A stretch of 64,000 nucleotides of DNA, taken from Platycnemis pennipes (taxonomy: Eukaryota; Arthropoda; Insecta; Odonata; Platycnemididae). Where the stretch lies: the NCBI GenBank assembly GCA_933228895.1, contig OW121846.1, positions 41,806,107 to 41,870,106 of the forward strand, written 5' to 3'. The translations under genes were made by a program, and so were the position numbers. This document shows, one piece after another, positions 1 through 13,374 of the stretch. Below the pieces are notes generated by a model. That model ran no database searches. It saw nothing but the letters and a program-made list of their open reading frames with translations, and had not been told where the DNA came from. How positions within the stretch are numbered: the stretch's first letter is position 1; every line of letters starts with the position of its first letter.

Positions 1-833
1 TTAACAAAGTCATTTAAGCAAAAATAATAACTTTCAATGATGCTGCCAAAGGTGATGATGATTCCATCAATGAACCCTGTGGAACTTTTCTATAGCGATG
101 ATAAGCTGTCAATGGCAACTGAAAGTATTCTTTATGCTATTAAACATTACTAGTATTAATGGATTGATTTATTCCAATATTGCATGTTGTGTTCATTGAA
201 TCAAAGGAAATATCTGAAATATGCAGGGTTTCTTAAAAATTGGGGCTTCATCATGAATCTGAAATAGTGGAACCTGAAGAGAAAAATCAGAAATTTGTAT
301 GGAATTGCTGAAGCAGAAAACAAACGCTCAGGAAGGTGTTCATTCTTATCTTGGATGCAATGGGAAGATTAATTTAGATTAAACCACGTATAGCACATTT
401 GCAACAGGGGCAGATGTCAGAGTACTTGATGTGGATGAAAAAATGATCAACAGAGTAATTCTTTGGAAGGAAAGTGATTTAAAATCAATTATATAATTTC
501 TGTAGGTATTTTTACATTATTTTTCCATGTTATTTCAATGTATACACCTCCGTAATTACATAGCAGCTTGTAGCTCAAAACCCCAAGAATATTAAAAAAA
601 ATAAATCTAATATATTTTTAAAAAATTTTGGTAGACAAAAATCTAAAGTAATATTTTATTATATATAAATACATCGATAGCAAAGGTTGATGTGAATCAA
701 AAGAATGTTACCAACTTTAAAAGACTGCGTGTGACCCCTCCTGTCCGAATATACTATGCAACCCATCTTGAGAGTTAATTTACCATAAAAATCATCCTAA
801 ATTGTTTTAAGAGGAATTTCTATTTGCTTTTAG
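1..833. other. AT-rich non-coding sequence
   Basis: No coding frame, RNA gene or repeat was recognised here. The last bases, at about 811-833, form a pyrimidine-rich tract ending in TTTTAG, a plausible splice acceptor for the exon-like block that follows. That would make this stretch intron, but nothing else supports it. Confidence 0.5.
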
Positions 834-1130
834 GAAGAGGTGCAAAAGCTAGCAGCCCAAATTGAGTTCATGAAAATTGTTCATATGGAAATGAATAACA
901 GGCATGTAAAACCAAAGCCTGGAGGATTTTTCAATGGGGCATCTGCTACTAGTCCAGTGGGTAAAGGATCTTGCTCCACAGGTTTCTCTATCCCTCCTCC
1001 TCCACGCCAAAGCAGTGAAAATAACCAACAGATACCCAGCACTACAATGTCTACTAGTGTTGCTACAACTACTACGTCGGCAATGTGTTGTGTTACTTCA
1101 CCAACAGATACACTCAGTGAGAGGGTTTGA
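834..1130 (+). CDS. Candidate coding exon with a short zipper-like helix and a Ser/Thr/Pro-rich tail
   Basis: An open frame starts directly after a good splice acceptor (pyrimidine tract then TTTTAG, ending at 833) and runs to TGA at 1,128-1,130. It is clearly less AT-rich than its surroundings. The first residues, [20 protein letters not shown], place hydrophobics in heptad positions (V3, L6, I10, M13, M20). This resembles the end of a leucine zipper or another short coiled coil. The rest is low complexity: a proline run (PPPP), Gln/Asn/Ser-rich sequence and a TTTT run, as in the disordered tails of insect transcription factors. It could be a terminal exon, or an internal exon ending at about 1,116, where GTGAGA gives a possible donor. 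I do not recognise the protein; bZIP kinship is only a guess from the heptad spacing. Confidence 0.4.
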   Translation, partial: EEVQKLAAQIEFMKIVHMEMNNRHVKPKPGGFFNGASATSPVGKGSCSTGFSIPPPPRQSSENNQQIPSTTMSTSVATTTTSAMCCVTSPTDTLSERV

Positions 1131-4100
1131 CTACATGGTGGCAGCAAAGAGGTTTGGTTGTGATAAGTAATACTTCTATAATTTTGAATTTTGTTGATGG
1201 TCAGTTCAGTCCAACTCTCCTTATGTGTTCATCATTTCACCTCATGTTATCTTTGAAAATTAAGTTTCCACTATTATTCTTGTATTCATATTTTCAGTAA
1301 CCTTCCCCTTGCATTATACACTTGGTAAAATGGTTACTCGAAGTCCCGGATCACCATGAAAATGTGTAGTAAGATGAAAACTTGTTGGCAGCATAAGTTT
1401 TCTCATGATAAAATAATTCAAGTACCTAGTCAACTAATCTATGTCATAAAATCAAATTAACTCATGTACACATGTGTTCAAGAAGCAGCCTCAATGAGCT
1501 GTAAACTAATGAAAATGCTGCTCCACCAAAATATACCAGCACAACTCCTCTCTTTCTGATAGTGGTGAAGTAGTGATTCATTTTTATGGTGATTGAAAAG
1601 CCAGAGGAGTTGGGATGCTGGAATCAAGATCTCCACCATTAAGAAATCCCCAATCATGTTTTCTCCCTTAAAGAGTTATTTTTTTTAAAAACCAGTCTTC
1701 AAGCAGAAAAACTTTATGTGAATTTGAATGCTGCATGTAAAAATGAATCAAAAAGTAAAAATCTAGTGATAAAAATGTACATCATAATTTATTACTGACA
1801 TATTTTTCCTGAAGTTCAAAGTGGTTTTAGTTTAGTGCTTCAACTTTCAAACCTTTGTTATATTTATGATAGTATTTTTAAATTTCAGTCAAATCCCCTC
1901 TCACTGTCCCTGTGACTGACTTTTCATGAAACAACATAATTGTAATGGCTGGCATAGTTATTATTTATTTTAATGGATTGACCCATCCCATTTGTTCCAA
2001 AGTTGGTAATACCGTAATTATAATCTGTATTTTAACAATATAACTGACTCATATTTATGATAAATAATTTTTATTGTTAAATAAGTAATACCAATGACAT
2101 TTTTAGTTAATCACTTGGTAAAATAATTACCACATATAATTTCTTTCAACAATTTAATCACTAATATGTAGAGGATGAGTGAGTTATTTTTCCCCAGCAT
2201 TCTTTACTCTGACTTGCAGTCAAGAGTACATTGCCAATTCTTTTTTCTCCTGTTGCCAGGCTCTGATAAAGCATATCTCTTATCCATAAACATAAAGGCT
2301 CTTTCCTGTAGCTTAATTCAAAAGGTACTGGTTTCATTTCCTATTTTCTGTGGAGTACCTTAAGTAAATTTATAAACTTTCATCAAAATATTTTCCTGTG
2401 GAATCAATGCTTAAGTCTAAATTCCCATGAAATTAACCATTAAGACACCTTGATGCCAACTCCAGGCTTGGTTATTCCAAGTTTTGGACAGTACTTAAGG
2501 AGAATTGCCCTTCCTGTCTCCATAAGGAATTATGTTACAATGCTTATGTCCACACTTAAGATGGCATATGATTTAATTTGATTTGTTTTCATTTAGTATA
2601 TGAAATGATTTACCTGCATCTGAACCAAAAACCAAGTTTCAGTTATTAAATTCATTAAAGGCAGTGTATGCAGTTTGAGTAAAAGCTTGACTCCTAAGTG
2701 GCAAAAAACAAATTATCCATTCATATATCAATAAATGCCTCAACTTTGTGGAACCACTATTCATCAAATCATCCATTTCTAGAGTGCAGAATCACTCCAG
2801 CTGTCTCTGAATGCACAATACTCAGCACTTGAACTATGAGTTACGTGTATGTTCTGAGCTGATGAGGTGGAATTAATGCCTACATCTTTTTCAAGCTTTT
2901 ATAATCCTGTAACCAACTATTTCAGTTTCATAAGTTTTGATATAAGTACTTTAATTTACATCCTGTTGAATAAGAAATTGAAAAGATATACCTTGTGTAA
3001 TTATAACATTCATTTTTTCATCCATGTTTTCTTCAAAAAACTTTAAATTGGTTCATCAAGTGCACTAGTGGAAATATATAAATATCTCCTTGGTGTGATC
3101 ACCCAATTCAGTGGATGACATTTTTCCTTGCCATGAGTCATTTTAGTTTCTGGAATGGCCCTTTCATAAATCTCTTGATTATGCAGTTATTTCTTTCGCT
3201 GAATGATTCTAGAATAGCTCTGAATTGTTTCAGTATTTAAAATATACTTTTTCTTTGTGGGAGGCAATTTCATAGAGTGAGTTTAGCAGATTACTAGCAA
3301 AATAAAACCTGGCTGAACTAAATTTAATCAGATAGAAATATCTTGGGCAAATATGGAGGGAGAAAATTTCTTGAAACGAAAATTATTTTGGCAAAGGAAG
3401 AAAAGAATGCAATATTTTTAAATAACTGTGCTGTGTTGAAAAAAACCTGTTGCTACATGAACAGCTATTCTCACCCGATTAGTTGGCATTGATATGCACA
3501 GAATGCTCATCGCTGCAAATGGCTGTTTCGATCACTTATCATACATAAGCCTGAAATGGGTACTGAAAAAAATCTATATGTATATATATGACACTTTATC
3601 TTAGACTATTATCTTTGCGGGGTTGCCTCAGCTCAGGATTTGACCCAGTGGTTCTTAGTTCAAAAAATATAATGTGAATTTTGAATTGTATATTATCTCT
3701 CCAGGTGACAACAAATATGGGTTAGTCAATACTTCCAATGCAATCAATTGAAGATAGTCCTGGACAATAACTCTTCCATCTACACTCATGGAACAAACCT
3801 GACTACTTTAGGCACATGAGTTCATTAATGTATCATGATTTGCTCCATGAAAAAGGTTCACATCCTGCTAAAGATTGCAACCCTACATCTCCTTAGTAAT
3901 TCTCTTTGTCGTAATTAATTAGGTGTTTATTTTATAATAAGTTATACTCAATGTTAACGATAGGCAATAATCTGTGTTTTAGCTCAGCTTTATCAATTAT
4001 CTAAGGGTTTTAGTGAAACAAATGTAACTGCTATGTCCTAAAGTAGTGGTTGTATAAGTGTGTTTCTGGGACAATGTCCTTGATTATTTAGGTGTGAAAA

Positions 4101-7100
4101 CTGTCTTGGGCATGAGCATATGAAAAGCACTCACTTTTCAGTTCAGCCACAGCAGATGTTCCCAGGCCAGTGAGAAAATATGGATTCTGGAAAGATTCTA
4201 GGCATTTGAAATGCTCAAAGATAATGTGTCAGACTGAGTCCAGGCTACAGGATAATTGAAAGATGACAAGGGTCTACTCCTTATCAAAGCGCACACGTTT
4301 TTCATGTATACCTTTAGGTGTTTATATTCAGATCAAATTGCATTTTAGAATAGAGATAACAACTCTGTAAACTCCGTGGTTTTCAACAGTTTTTTTCTTC
4401 ATTACTTGCATCTTTTTCAAGCATATTCTTGTAGAAGAACTGCAAAGGTGCAAAAACAACGGGTAGTGCGGGTAATATGCACATAGTAGCTGTAATTTTT
4501 ATACATTCTGGGTAGATGAGTCCCACTTGAATAGGACTGTATTGCCTACCAATGTGTAAGATAGTAATATTTAATGGAGGAGTCTTTATGAGACTAAAAG
4601 ATTTCTCTTTGAAGTTCATGTTTTATCTCTTTAGATAAATATATAAATGATACAGATGTTACTGTAGTTTATTGGTATTTGTAGCAAATTAAAGACAAAC
4701 AGTGATGTTTCCAGCAAGTGCCTTAACAGTTAACACATTCAGTACTGGATATTTTCCAATCAGCATTGACATGGTTACCTTCAGCAGCTTCTCAGTTTTA
4801 TTTATATGAATCTATTTTCAATTTCTGTCCTCCCATTTGCTTGCCTAAAAGTTTTATTTTACTTGAATCCCTAAGATAAATGCATTGATCTCCTTTAAGC
4901 ATAGTACTTTTTTGTTTCCATAGCATTATGGTGAGTACCCTGATGGTTAGTTTCAAAATTAGACACCCCAAATGAAAACATACCCCAGAGCAAATAAAAC
5001 AACATTAATCAGTCTTTGTTCACCTTTTATGCACATTTGTTAAGATACTCTACAGTTATAAAACCTTTTGCCTTTAATGCATGAGAAACCACAGAAATAG
5101 TGAAAGTAACAGATAAATTATTGTATAGAAGAGGACTCTCGGTATTATACATATTTTCCCTTATTGCTATACTCATACCTCAAATAGATGGTTATTATTG
5201 TAGATTACATAAGAGTTAGTAAGTTGCTTGAGTGATGACCAAAGAAAAATATTTATTAAAAATTAAATTTATTAGTTATGATTGTACCCTATCAGTGTTC
5301 ACAATATCGAGAAATAATTGATGAATTCAACACATGTTAATAGATTTTATAACCTAATGATTTTCTAAGCCTAATAGATTTTCACCTTGATATGATAATT
5401 TATAGAAACAGTTCTAACATTCATGAAATCAGTGAGGATAAATAATAATGGAATTGACTTCACATTTTTAATTAATACCTTTCTACAGCAATAAGTATGT
5501 CATTCATTAGGCCAGATGCAATCCAAATTCAAATCACCAAATATGTGGATTACCCATGCTTTAAGTTTTCATATATTTTGGTTATAATTTTAATTGCGCA
5601 AATATTATGCAGGGAATAAAATTTTGTTTAGTTTCATTATCCATCCTGGTTGTTGCCTCACATTTTTGCAAAAATGCCATGCATTAGATATTTGATATCC
5701 ATTTGCGTAAGCTGTAAGTCATATAGACCTTCGTATTAAGTATATTTGCTCTCCCTTGAGTCAACGTCTCTCCCTGCACTGTCATGTGTCAATTGTTTCA
5801 AAGCCGAGAAATGATTACTCAAAATATTAGAAGAGATTATAAATGCAAGGATTCTTTGGATTACTGATGCCTCTTTTGGTAATTGTGTAATTTGATTTTA
5901 AAAAATTTTTTGGCCAAACCATTGAGTGACTCACCATAAGCCATTGTTTCTCTTCATAAATCTTGGTAAAACCACAAGTTGAGTTCATTAGCTACACCTC
6001 TAATAAGAATTCAGTCACATATGTTGTAATATATGTTTTCCTGCAGTGATTTATTTGCAGAATGCTAAAATATTTTTGTGGAATAGATAAATGATTTTTT
6101 TTAACCTGTTATCATGTAATTTATTCTGCACACAATATTTAGATACTTTACAAGTATCATTTGAATGTTATTTTTCTCCTTGTTTTTTATATAGGTAAAT
6201 GTAGTGTTTTCTAATTTGTTTCCAAACTTTTTAAATACTCTTATAACATAGGAAAGTATATTTCAATATGATCTTGTACATAATTCATAATATTAGAATA
6301 TTCTTTCATCATAGAGTAGAAGTAATTATTCATGGATAGGAATAGTCATAAAATTCTGAAGTAAAAGCATATATAATGTTAGCTGTTTGAAATTTACTTT
6401 ATCAAATATTTACTTGAATGAAATTTAAACAAAACCTTTTCACTGTCCATTTCCTTGTGTATGACTCACGTTAAAAGTGCGTGAATGGGGGGATATGAAG
6501 TATTAATCTGAAATAGTTCTAACTCTTTGATTCTGGATTTTCAAATATCTCTTCTCCAGCTTTAATCTTATGACCGTTCATGGTTGTAGATAAATAATTG
6601 TAGCTATGCAATTCATCAGGGACTTCTCCCATGAATAAGTTACAAAAATTATGAGAGAATTTCATAGTCCGTTTCGAAGTTATGAACATTTTTGAAATAT
6701 AAATGGAACTAGAAGAATATAAAAAATTATCGAAATTACAATCATAAAGGAAACACATTGCATAGTCTTTTGATGCTGCATTGTTAGCTTTGCATTTCCT
6801 GTTTAGGAAATGTAGATACCTTCTTGGATGGAATGTTTACCACCCCTCTGTGATCCTTTGACTCTATAATCATGAAAATGATTAAAAGAAAGTGTTTTTT
6901 AAAAATAATTTCATTTCATTTTCAGGCTTATTATTAAATTTTCTTTTTTGCCTATTTGAGCATTTGCTTCTCAAAATGCGGTTCATATTAAATTTTGGTT
7001 CAAGTCGTTCCCTATGTTATGATGAAAAATTGGATCATATTGCATCCTAGTGCTTGGAGATGTTGACATTGATTTGTATTTTAAACTATTGAACTATGAA

Positions 7101-8293
7101 TCTATAACTGTTACATGAGAGCCATACTGTTAAAACGCACAATTTTTATGCTAAAAGATGTGTAAGTGGACGTATATGAATGAGCCATTTAGTGAGAACC
7201 TGATTGTTTTGGAAATAAGAATTTAATGGTATTTATTGCTATTGGCAAGAAATGAAAAGCTATTTCCATCAGAACTTTAATTAGGTACCAACTATTGTGA
7301 TAATTATGATGTAACCATTTTACCAAATATGTATATCAAATTTTGCAGGTGCACTTCATTGTGCTTTTTGTATTACCTGCTCTTATTCAGGATATGAGAT
7401 GTAGTACCTACGGGTTGAATAACTGCAAAATTACATGTGAATGATAGGAAACTCAAAGAAGGGCACTTAACTGTAATTTTGACCTCTTAATAATTATTGT
7501 ATGATGCCAGATTGATGGCTGCTACTATGGTCAATGGTCAACTTTGAGAGGCATAGTAAATTATTTTCCTCTCTTCTAAGTGAAAGGTAGATGGTAATGC
7601 AGGAAATTCACATATGGTGCATAAAATATATGTTGTGCCCAATGATTTACAAACATTCCTTCCATCTATCATTCCCTGACTCATTGTGATCTAGCTAATG
7701 TGTAAATTAAATGTCAAAAAAGTGAGAAACTGAGTAGAGCTGGTTGTGCCACAAGTTCAGTCATTTTATAAATAAAAATCCCTCATTAGGGTGTACATAA
7801 AGTTAGATAGGATGTCTATAGCTTTTTTAAATGAATTATGTTTGTTATTCAATGAGGAGGAAGTGAAAATGACTTCCATGGGTTTGAGCTGTCATAGCAT
7901 TTAGAATTTGGAACAAGGGTCCAACTTGACCAAGACCATTGATACCAACTTGTCTTCTTTTATACATCAATGTGGCGTTTTTTAATTCATAATTTTTAAG
8001 CTTTATGTACAATTTTTTGCAAGTTGCTCTTCTGTTGAAGACCTTTAGTCTTCTAGAGAATTTAGTTGAAAATTGATGCAGAAGGAATAGGAATGTAGGC
8101 AAAACTTTAATTACCTCTTTGTTCAATTCTCTTCTCCAGAAACAATCATCTGATTGTTTATTGAGCCCTGTATCAGTTCAAATGCCATATTTAAATAAAA
8201 AAATCACAGGGTGCATGATAACATTGAGTCTTTATTGCTTTCTGGCTTTAGATGGTTATAACTTCAGTTTCAAGTTTCAATTCAAAATCCAAT
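1131..8293. other. Long AT-rich stretch with nothing recognised
   Basis: About 7.2 kb of AT-rich sequence with frequent stops in all frames. The short open frames present are AT-biased and show no domain, splice context or family signature. Small inverted repeats occur (for example near 6,795) but are no more than expected at this base composition. It is best read as intron or intergenic DNA. Confidence 0.6.
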
Positions 8294-8328
8294 TTGAATA
8301 ATGTCAAAGACCAATTGACATTATTCAA
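8294..8328. repeat. Perfect 14-bp inverted repeat (hairpin, 7-nt loop)
   Basis: The arms TTGAATAATGTCAA (8,294-8,307) and TTGACATTATTCAA (8,315-8,328) are exact reverse complements separated by AGACCAA. A smaller inverted repeat (ATTCAAA / TTTGAAT) lies immediately upstream. No terminator or known RNA family is implied. It could be the centre of a decayed MITE or a chance foldback. Confidence 0.7.
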
Positions 8329-10901
8329 GTTGATTGTAATGATTAATATAGGTATACTTAGAGCAGCATATATTTGTTGTTAGCCGTGGGCAATTAAATA
8401 TTGAATGTGTGTCTATCTAATTTTTTGGAAAGATTACTTCACAGTAGTAGTGTAAAAATGACGGGTACAATTTCCAAGCTAATGATAGTGAGTAGGTACC
8501 TACTCAACAATAGTATTTTCTGCAAATGTCATTGTGTAATTCTATGTTATGAGAAAACATGAGGATACCTGGAAATACGTTTATTGTAGACATACGTGCT
8601 ATTCATATCTAATAGCTGCTGTTAGAATCAATGTTAAATCATAAATAACACTGTGACAAGTTCCACCATGCCTTTTAATTTCAAATGACATGGTCTTTGT
8701 TTATTGCTGTATAATTAATTATTTATTCTGTATTCAATGAAGTGATGTCCTTAAATATATATGTTACTATTTTCTGTTGAAAAGTTCTGTAATGTAGCTA
8801 GGATTTTTAATTGTGGAGAATGGGAGGGGGGATCTAATTACTTCAGATGTTGAAGTAATATCTGTGAAAATACAAGCTTTAAATGCCATGGTACACATCT
8901 GTCTCATAGTATATACCTATTCAATGGGAACAGATGTCCAGTTAAGGCATCATATTAATTAGATATGTGACATGTGTAAGATGTGGTTAGATATTTTTAC
9001 ATGTAATACTGATTGTGGGTTGTGATATTACATGTTGACTGTGAATACTAATGTTAACACTTTCCTCTCCTTATAATCACATTAAACTGAGCAATTATTA
9101 TTTAATGAATGGGATGTAACAGTGTACATGTTATAAATGTTTCCTCAGCTGCAGTCTCATGAGATCAACGTTGACTCTCCTGCTAATTTCTTTAAAATTG
9201 TATTTTTTTATATTACATACCATGTATGTCATACCTGGATATAATGGATTCATATCGATTATTATTTTACCCATTAATATTTTAAGGTCATCTGAGAGTA
9301 ATAAAGGCATGCTAGAAAATAGAATATTATTCCACAGAAGTCCCAAAAAAAGCCAAGAAAAGTTTCAGGTCTAGGGGATGATTTGTCATACATTGAAATC
9401 GGTGTTTCCAATTTCTAATCTAATTTATTCGTTGAAAAATTGTCTTTCATGTCATTATAAAGTTTTTACCTGAGGCAATTTTTTAGTGAAATATTGCTTG
9501 GAAATTGTCTTTAGTCCTCTCGGAGGCCAAAAGCCCAGCCTGTTGTTTTCATTTTAAAAATGTTATCCTGAAATTGAAGGGTATTCATACTGATTACATG
9601 AAAATTTTCTCATTTCCTTCCCTTCCATTTCTGGAAAAGTTATTTAAGTGTAAGATATCTCACATTGTGGAATATTGTCATATTTTGACACTATGCAGGC
9701 TGAGAGTTAACAGTTTTGTCTTTGAACATGCTTTGAAACATTTCAAGAAGCCTAATTTCTGATTTGAACGTTTGCTTGCCCTTATATCATTTATTAATGA
9801 ATTACCCAGTGGAAAACAGATCCAGTAGCTAATAAGAAAAGTTATTGTCTATCTGGAAATGAGGTTGTCATTATCGATTCAATTTATACCTATTTTTTCA
9901 TGGTGCTCATACACTCAATATGATTTCAATTTCAAATGGCAATTATTAATTATAATTATGTATTACCACACTGAGACAATAGAAATCTTTCTGGGTGACT
10001 GCCAAATGAGTAATTTTCTAGGTGTTTTGTAAAATTGCTGTGAAGTAGGAACTAGATTTGTGATTTCAGATATTAATCTATGGTCCATGGTTCACATAAA
10101 ATGTTAAATGTGATATTTTGCTTGATGATATTGAATGAAATGACCTGCCAGCTAAGTGTTCTATTTTGTAGAAGCTTGATATATTGATATTTCAATGCCA
10201 ATTTTGTTGCTTTTGATGAAATCTGAAGTTATTAACCCAACATTTTACAAAATGTGGATGGTAGTTTAAATGTTGAATTAGAATCAAAATATTTTGAATG
10301 GGTTGATAAATATTGGAACATAGCAGATTTAATTTAATGAAGCACATTCTGATCGTGAATATTCCAGAAAATTCTTTAATTTTTGAAAGTAGGCTATATA
10401 TTGACAATTTTACAAAAAGGACTCACTGCTAATGTATGCTACTAGAACACATGTCCTCCATTGAGCCATAAGTAAGGCCTCAACAGAAATTTAATGAATT
10501 GCTTCATATGTAAAATTATTTATTGATGAAAAATGGTACTTGAAAACTTGCAATATATTTTAAATAATTTGATGGAGTGGAATGGAATATTCCTACCAGT
10601 TGCATTGAACTGGAAAGTAAGCAATTGTGCATAATTATAGAACCCATATGTCTAGTAGTTACGCAAACATAATAAATATATCAATGGTCATTATGTTGTT
10701 ATGGCATTTGCAATAAATTACCATTTTCAGTGCTTGCTTTTAGATACTTTAAACATATTCTTGTTAAATTATTAATACAAAAATCTACAGCACATAATTA
10801 TTTAAAATGATCCATGAACAGATCATTGATTTTTCTAGATCTCATTTTCATGCTTGATGAACATTAATAAGCATGCTGTATTTTCAGTCGATTCTCCAAT
10901 C
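8329..10901. other. AT-rich stretch with nothing recognised
   Basis: No gene, RNA or mobile element could be supported. A 9-bp inverted repeat (ATTACTTCA / TGAAGTAAT, near 8,838-8,860) is the only local structure noted. Confidence 0.55.
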
Positions 10902-10950
10902 CTAAATGGACAAATTTCTGCCTTGGCCTTGAATCATAACACAACACAAT

Positions 10951-10970
10951 GAGTGGGGGGGGGGCCACTC
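10951..10970. repeat. G10 run enclosed by GAGTGG/CCACTC inverted arms
   Basis: Ten consecutive G residues (10,955-10,964) are closed by six-base inverted arms, GAGTGG and CCACTC. The stretch just downstream, about 10,975-11,100, is unusually G-rich on the plus strand for this neighbourhood and contains AGGAGGAGG. No element family was recognised. Confidence 0.6.
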
Positions 10971-11289
10971 AATGAGGGTGGTTTGTTTATTTGCGAGTGT
11001 GATTGTGTTTGGAGGTACAGGGAGAATTTTGGGAAGTGTTAAGGAGGAGGAGATGAACTGTGAGGACCCTCTTTGAGCAAGGTCGTGAGCGGCACAGTGG
11101 CTGCTAGACACTACTGTTGTTCCGAAAGTGAAGCAGTAGTTGAATCATTTGACATTGAAATTATATTTGTTGACATCATTACCCCAATCTGGTACAGGAT
11201 TTAAATATTATTATAATTAGTTTTCTACCAGTGAAGGTGGTCAATTCATTTTTCCCTTTCATGGTCTTTCAATCTACATTTCACATGAT

Positions 11290-12800
11290 ATCCCTCTTCT
11301 GCCTCCTGCCTTCTTGATACCTCCTACCTTCTTGATACCTCCTACCATCATTCTATCCAAAATACCCACCCATTTTTCTCTTCCCTCTATCCTACTTACC
11401 CAATATTCTTCACTTGGTTAAATCTTTCTAAACACACATGCAAGTCTCCATCCACAACTTCTGCTTGTGCATCTCAAAAGCCATGAGTCTATTTTCATCT
11501 TATTTCCCTGAGGCTCATGTTTCCTCACCATAGGCTTGTGACTCCTGCTCTTACGCTCCATATTAGACTTTTCACCAGTCTTTTCTTTCTTCCCTGCTCC
11601 CCTTCTACCTTTCTTCTTCCCCCTCCTCTTTCTTCCCTACTTCCAAGTGAAAGCATCTTTTTCCAATATGATTCTTCTTCTAACTTCAATGCATTTTTGC
11701 CTCTTTTCCTACAACATTCTACCCAGAAATCTAAATTGCTTCACCTTCTAGCTTCTGCCCTCCTACTTATAAATTTACCCTGGCCCTTTTTGTTCTAGAA
11801 AATCTCACAACTTTCATTTTCTTGAGATTTATTTTCATCTCATAACTTTCGTACAGACTCTGTGATGCATTTTTTATAAGCCCTGGGCTAATTGGCTGTC
11901 TAGTGCTTTCATGAACTTCACCAATTTTTTCCAATTTTCCCCTAACCTTTACTCCTGCCCAAAACTCATCTAATGTCTATTTTACCATTTCCTCCAAGCA
12001 TATGTGATAATGGTGATAATAAACTACACTGACTTACTCCCCTAAATATTTCATAACTGTTGCCTATAATATAATAGAAAATTAGAGTTAAGCCAAGTTT
12101 GATTCCCCATCAACTACCCTCAATTGTAGATTCCAGATAAGTCTCCTGTTTCTCAAGTCTGCTCCAATTTTCTGCAATATTTCCATTAGCTTTTTCTATC
12201 TCTCTGCCAAAACCCTTTTGGAAATCCACAAACCTTACTTTATTTCAAACTGATCCTCATCTAGAACTTTGTTTGCTCTTTTTTCCATCCTTCTGTTGAT
12301 AATTCTAAGTATGACCTTTGCCACATGGAAATCAAACTTCATTCTATAGTATTCACATTCCTTTCTCACCCTTTGTTTGGCATAATTATTGGTACAGTTT
12401 TTAAAAGAATCTCTGGCCTAACCCCCTCCTTATTCTACAATCAAGCTCATAAAAATCATTTTGCTGGGATGTTATCTATCCCCACCACTTTTCCTACCTT
12501 CATTTTTCACAAAGTCTTCTCTGTCCAGTATCCCAGCTCATCCTTTTGTACATCCTTTTCCTCATCTATGCCTTATCTCCTAGGCCTATTTTCAGTATCG
12601 TTTAGATCTTCCACTGATACTGAAACTTCTGGTTCCAATGCTAGATTTCCTGTTTTGTCTTTGATGCATGGTACAATTTTCCATTTCTTGGTACTTCATT
12701 CTACGTTACAGGACACCTATTTCTCCTTCTTCTCCCCTTCTCTCCGCAGGAGTACAGGATGCCAATTCCTCCTTCTCTTTAGAGCCTCTCCATCTTATCA
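11290..12800 (-). pseudogene. Decayed LINE (non-LTR retrotransposon) reverse transcriptase, antisense
   Basis: On the plus strand this is a conspicuous pyrimidine-rich tract. Reading the minus strand recovers, in the correct order from high to low coordinates, pieces typical of LINE ORF2 reverse transcriptases. These are the pre-RT and finger segment (KVVGIDNIPAK, near 12,475), the block KGEKECEYYRMKFDFHVAKV and then ILRIINRRMEKR (12,380-12,280), the MKINLKKMKVVRFSRT block (near 11,800), RRRIILEKDAF (near 11,660) and KRLVKSLIWSV (near 11,570). Many stops and frame changes interrupt it, so it is an old, non-functional copy. The clade (RTE-, CR1- or L2-like) cannot be settled by eye. Open frames of up to 178 codons on the plus strand at 11.5-13.2 kb are artefacts of the pyrimidine bias. 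The outer limits are approximate, and the 5' part may reach about 13,130. Confidence 0.8.
11311..11346. repeat. 18-bp tandem duplication
   Basis: TTCTTGATACCTCCTACC occurs twice in direct succession (11,311-11,328 and 11,329-11,346). It lies at the 3' end of the decayed antisense LINE. Confidence 0.8.
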
Positions 12801-13332
12801 CATTGCCAACTCCACCACTTTTCCCTAACTCACTTCATTTTTCTCCTAAGTCTATTGTTTTATATATTATCCTTACATTGTCTTCTCTCTATTTCACATA
12901 CATTCACTACTCTTTACTGCTCTGCCTTTCAATGCAACATTTGGAAAAGGGTCGTGAAGAGTCAGAGGGAAACAGCATGCACTATTGCTATTCTCCCGAC
13001 TCTCTTCCCCTCCACTGTACATCACTTTGTAACATATTCTATATCAGGCTTAGTATACGGAAAAGTCATCCTTTGATTTTCTATTTATTTTTACCTATAA
13101 TACCTTTACATTTTCAACGCCCTAGGAAAGCAGATGTCAATAACTTCCTGGCATGTATCATTGCTAGACTTAGAGAGGCAAATGATGCAGTGTTTCAAAA
13201 CTAATAAACATTGAGATGTATATGAGAAAGGAACTATAAAAAATAGGCTGTAGTAATGCACACAAATATTAAATGTAGGTACTCCTGCATAGACCTCCTC
13301 ACATCCTCAAATGTCTAAGATTCATTTAGTTC

Positions 13333-13374
13333 CTCACCAGTAAGGGCTTATATGAAATAAGCCCTTATGGTGAG
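13333..13374. repeat. 18-bp inverted repeat with one bulge (hairpin)
   Basis: CTCACCA followed by TAAGGGCTTAT (with a single bulged G at 13,340) is complementary to ATAAGCCCTTA followed by TGGTGAG, across the 5-nt loop ATGAA. This gives 18 paired bases and is the strongest short foldback in the left half outside the 19.3-19.8 kb region. It is possibly the core of a small MITE or a structured RNA, but no family is recognised. Confidence 0.75.

Noticed and set aside
12325..13204. Overlapping plus-strand frames of 167 and 178 codons
   Set aside because: Composition is pyrimidine-driven (Ser/Phe/Leu/Pro) because they are mostly antisense to a decayed LINE coding strand; no domain is visible.
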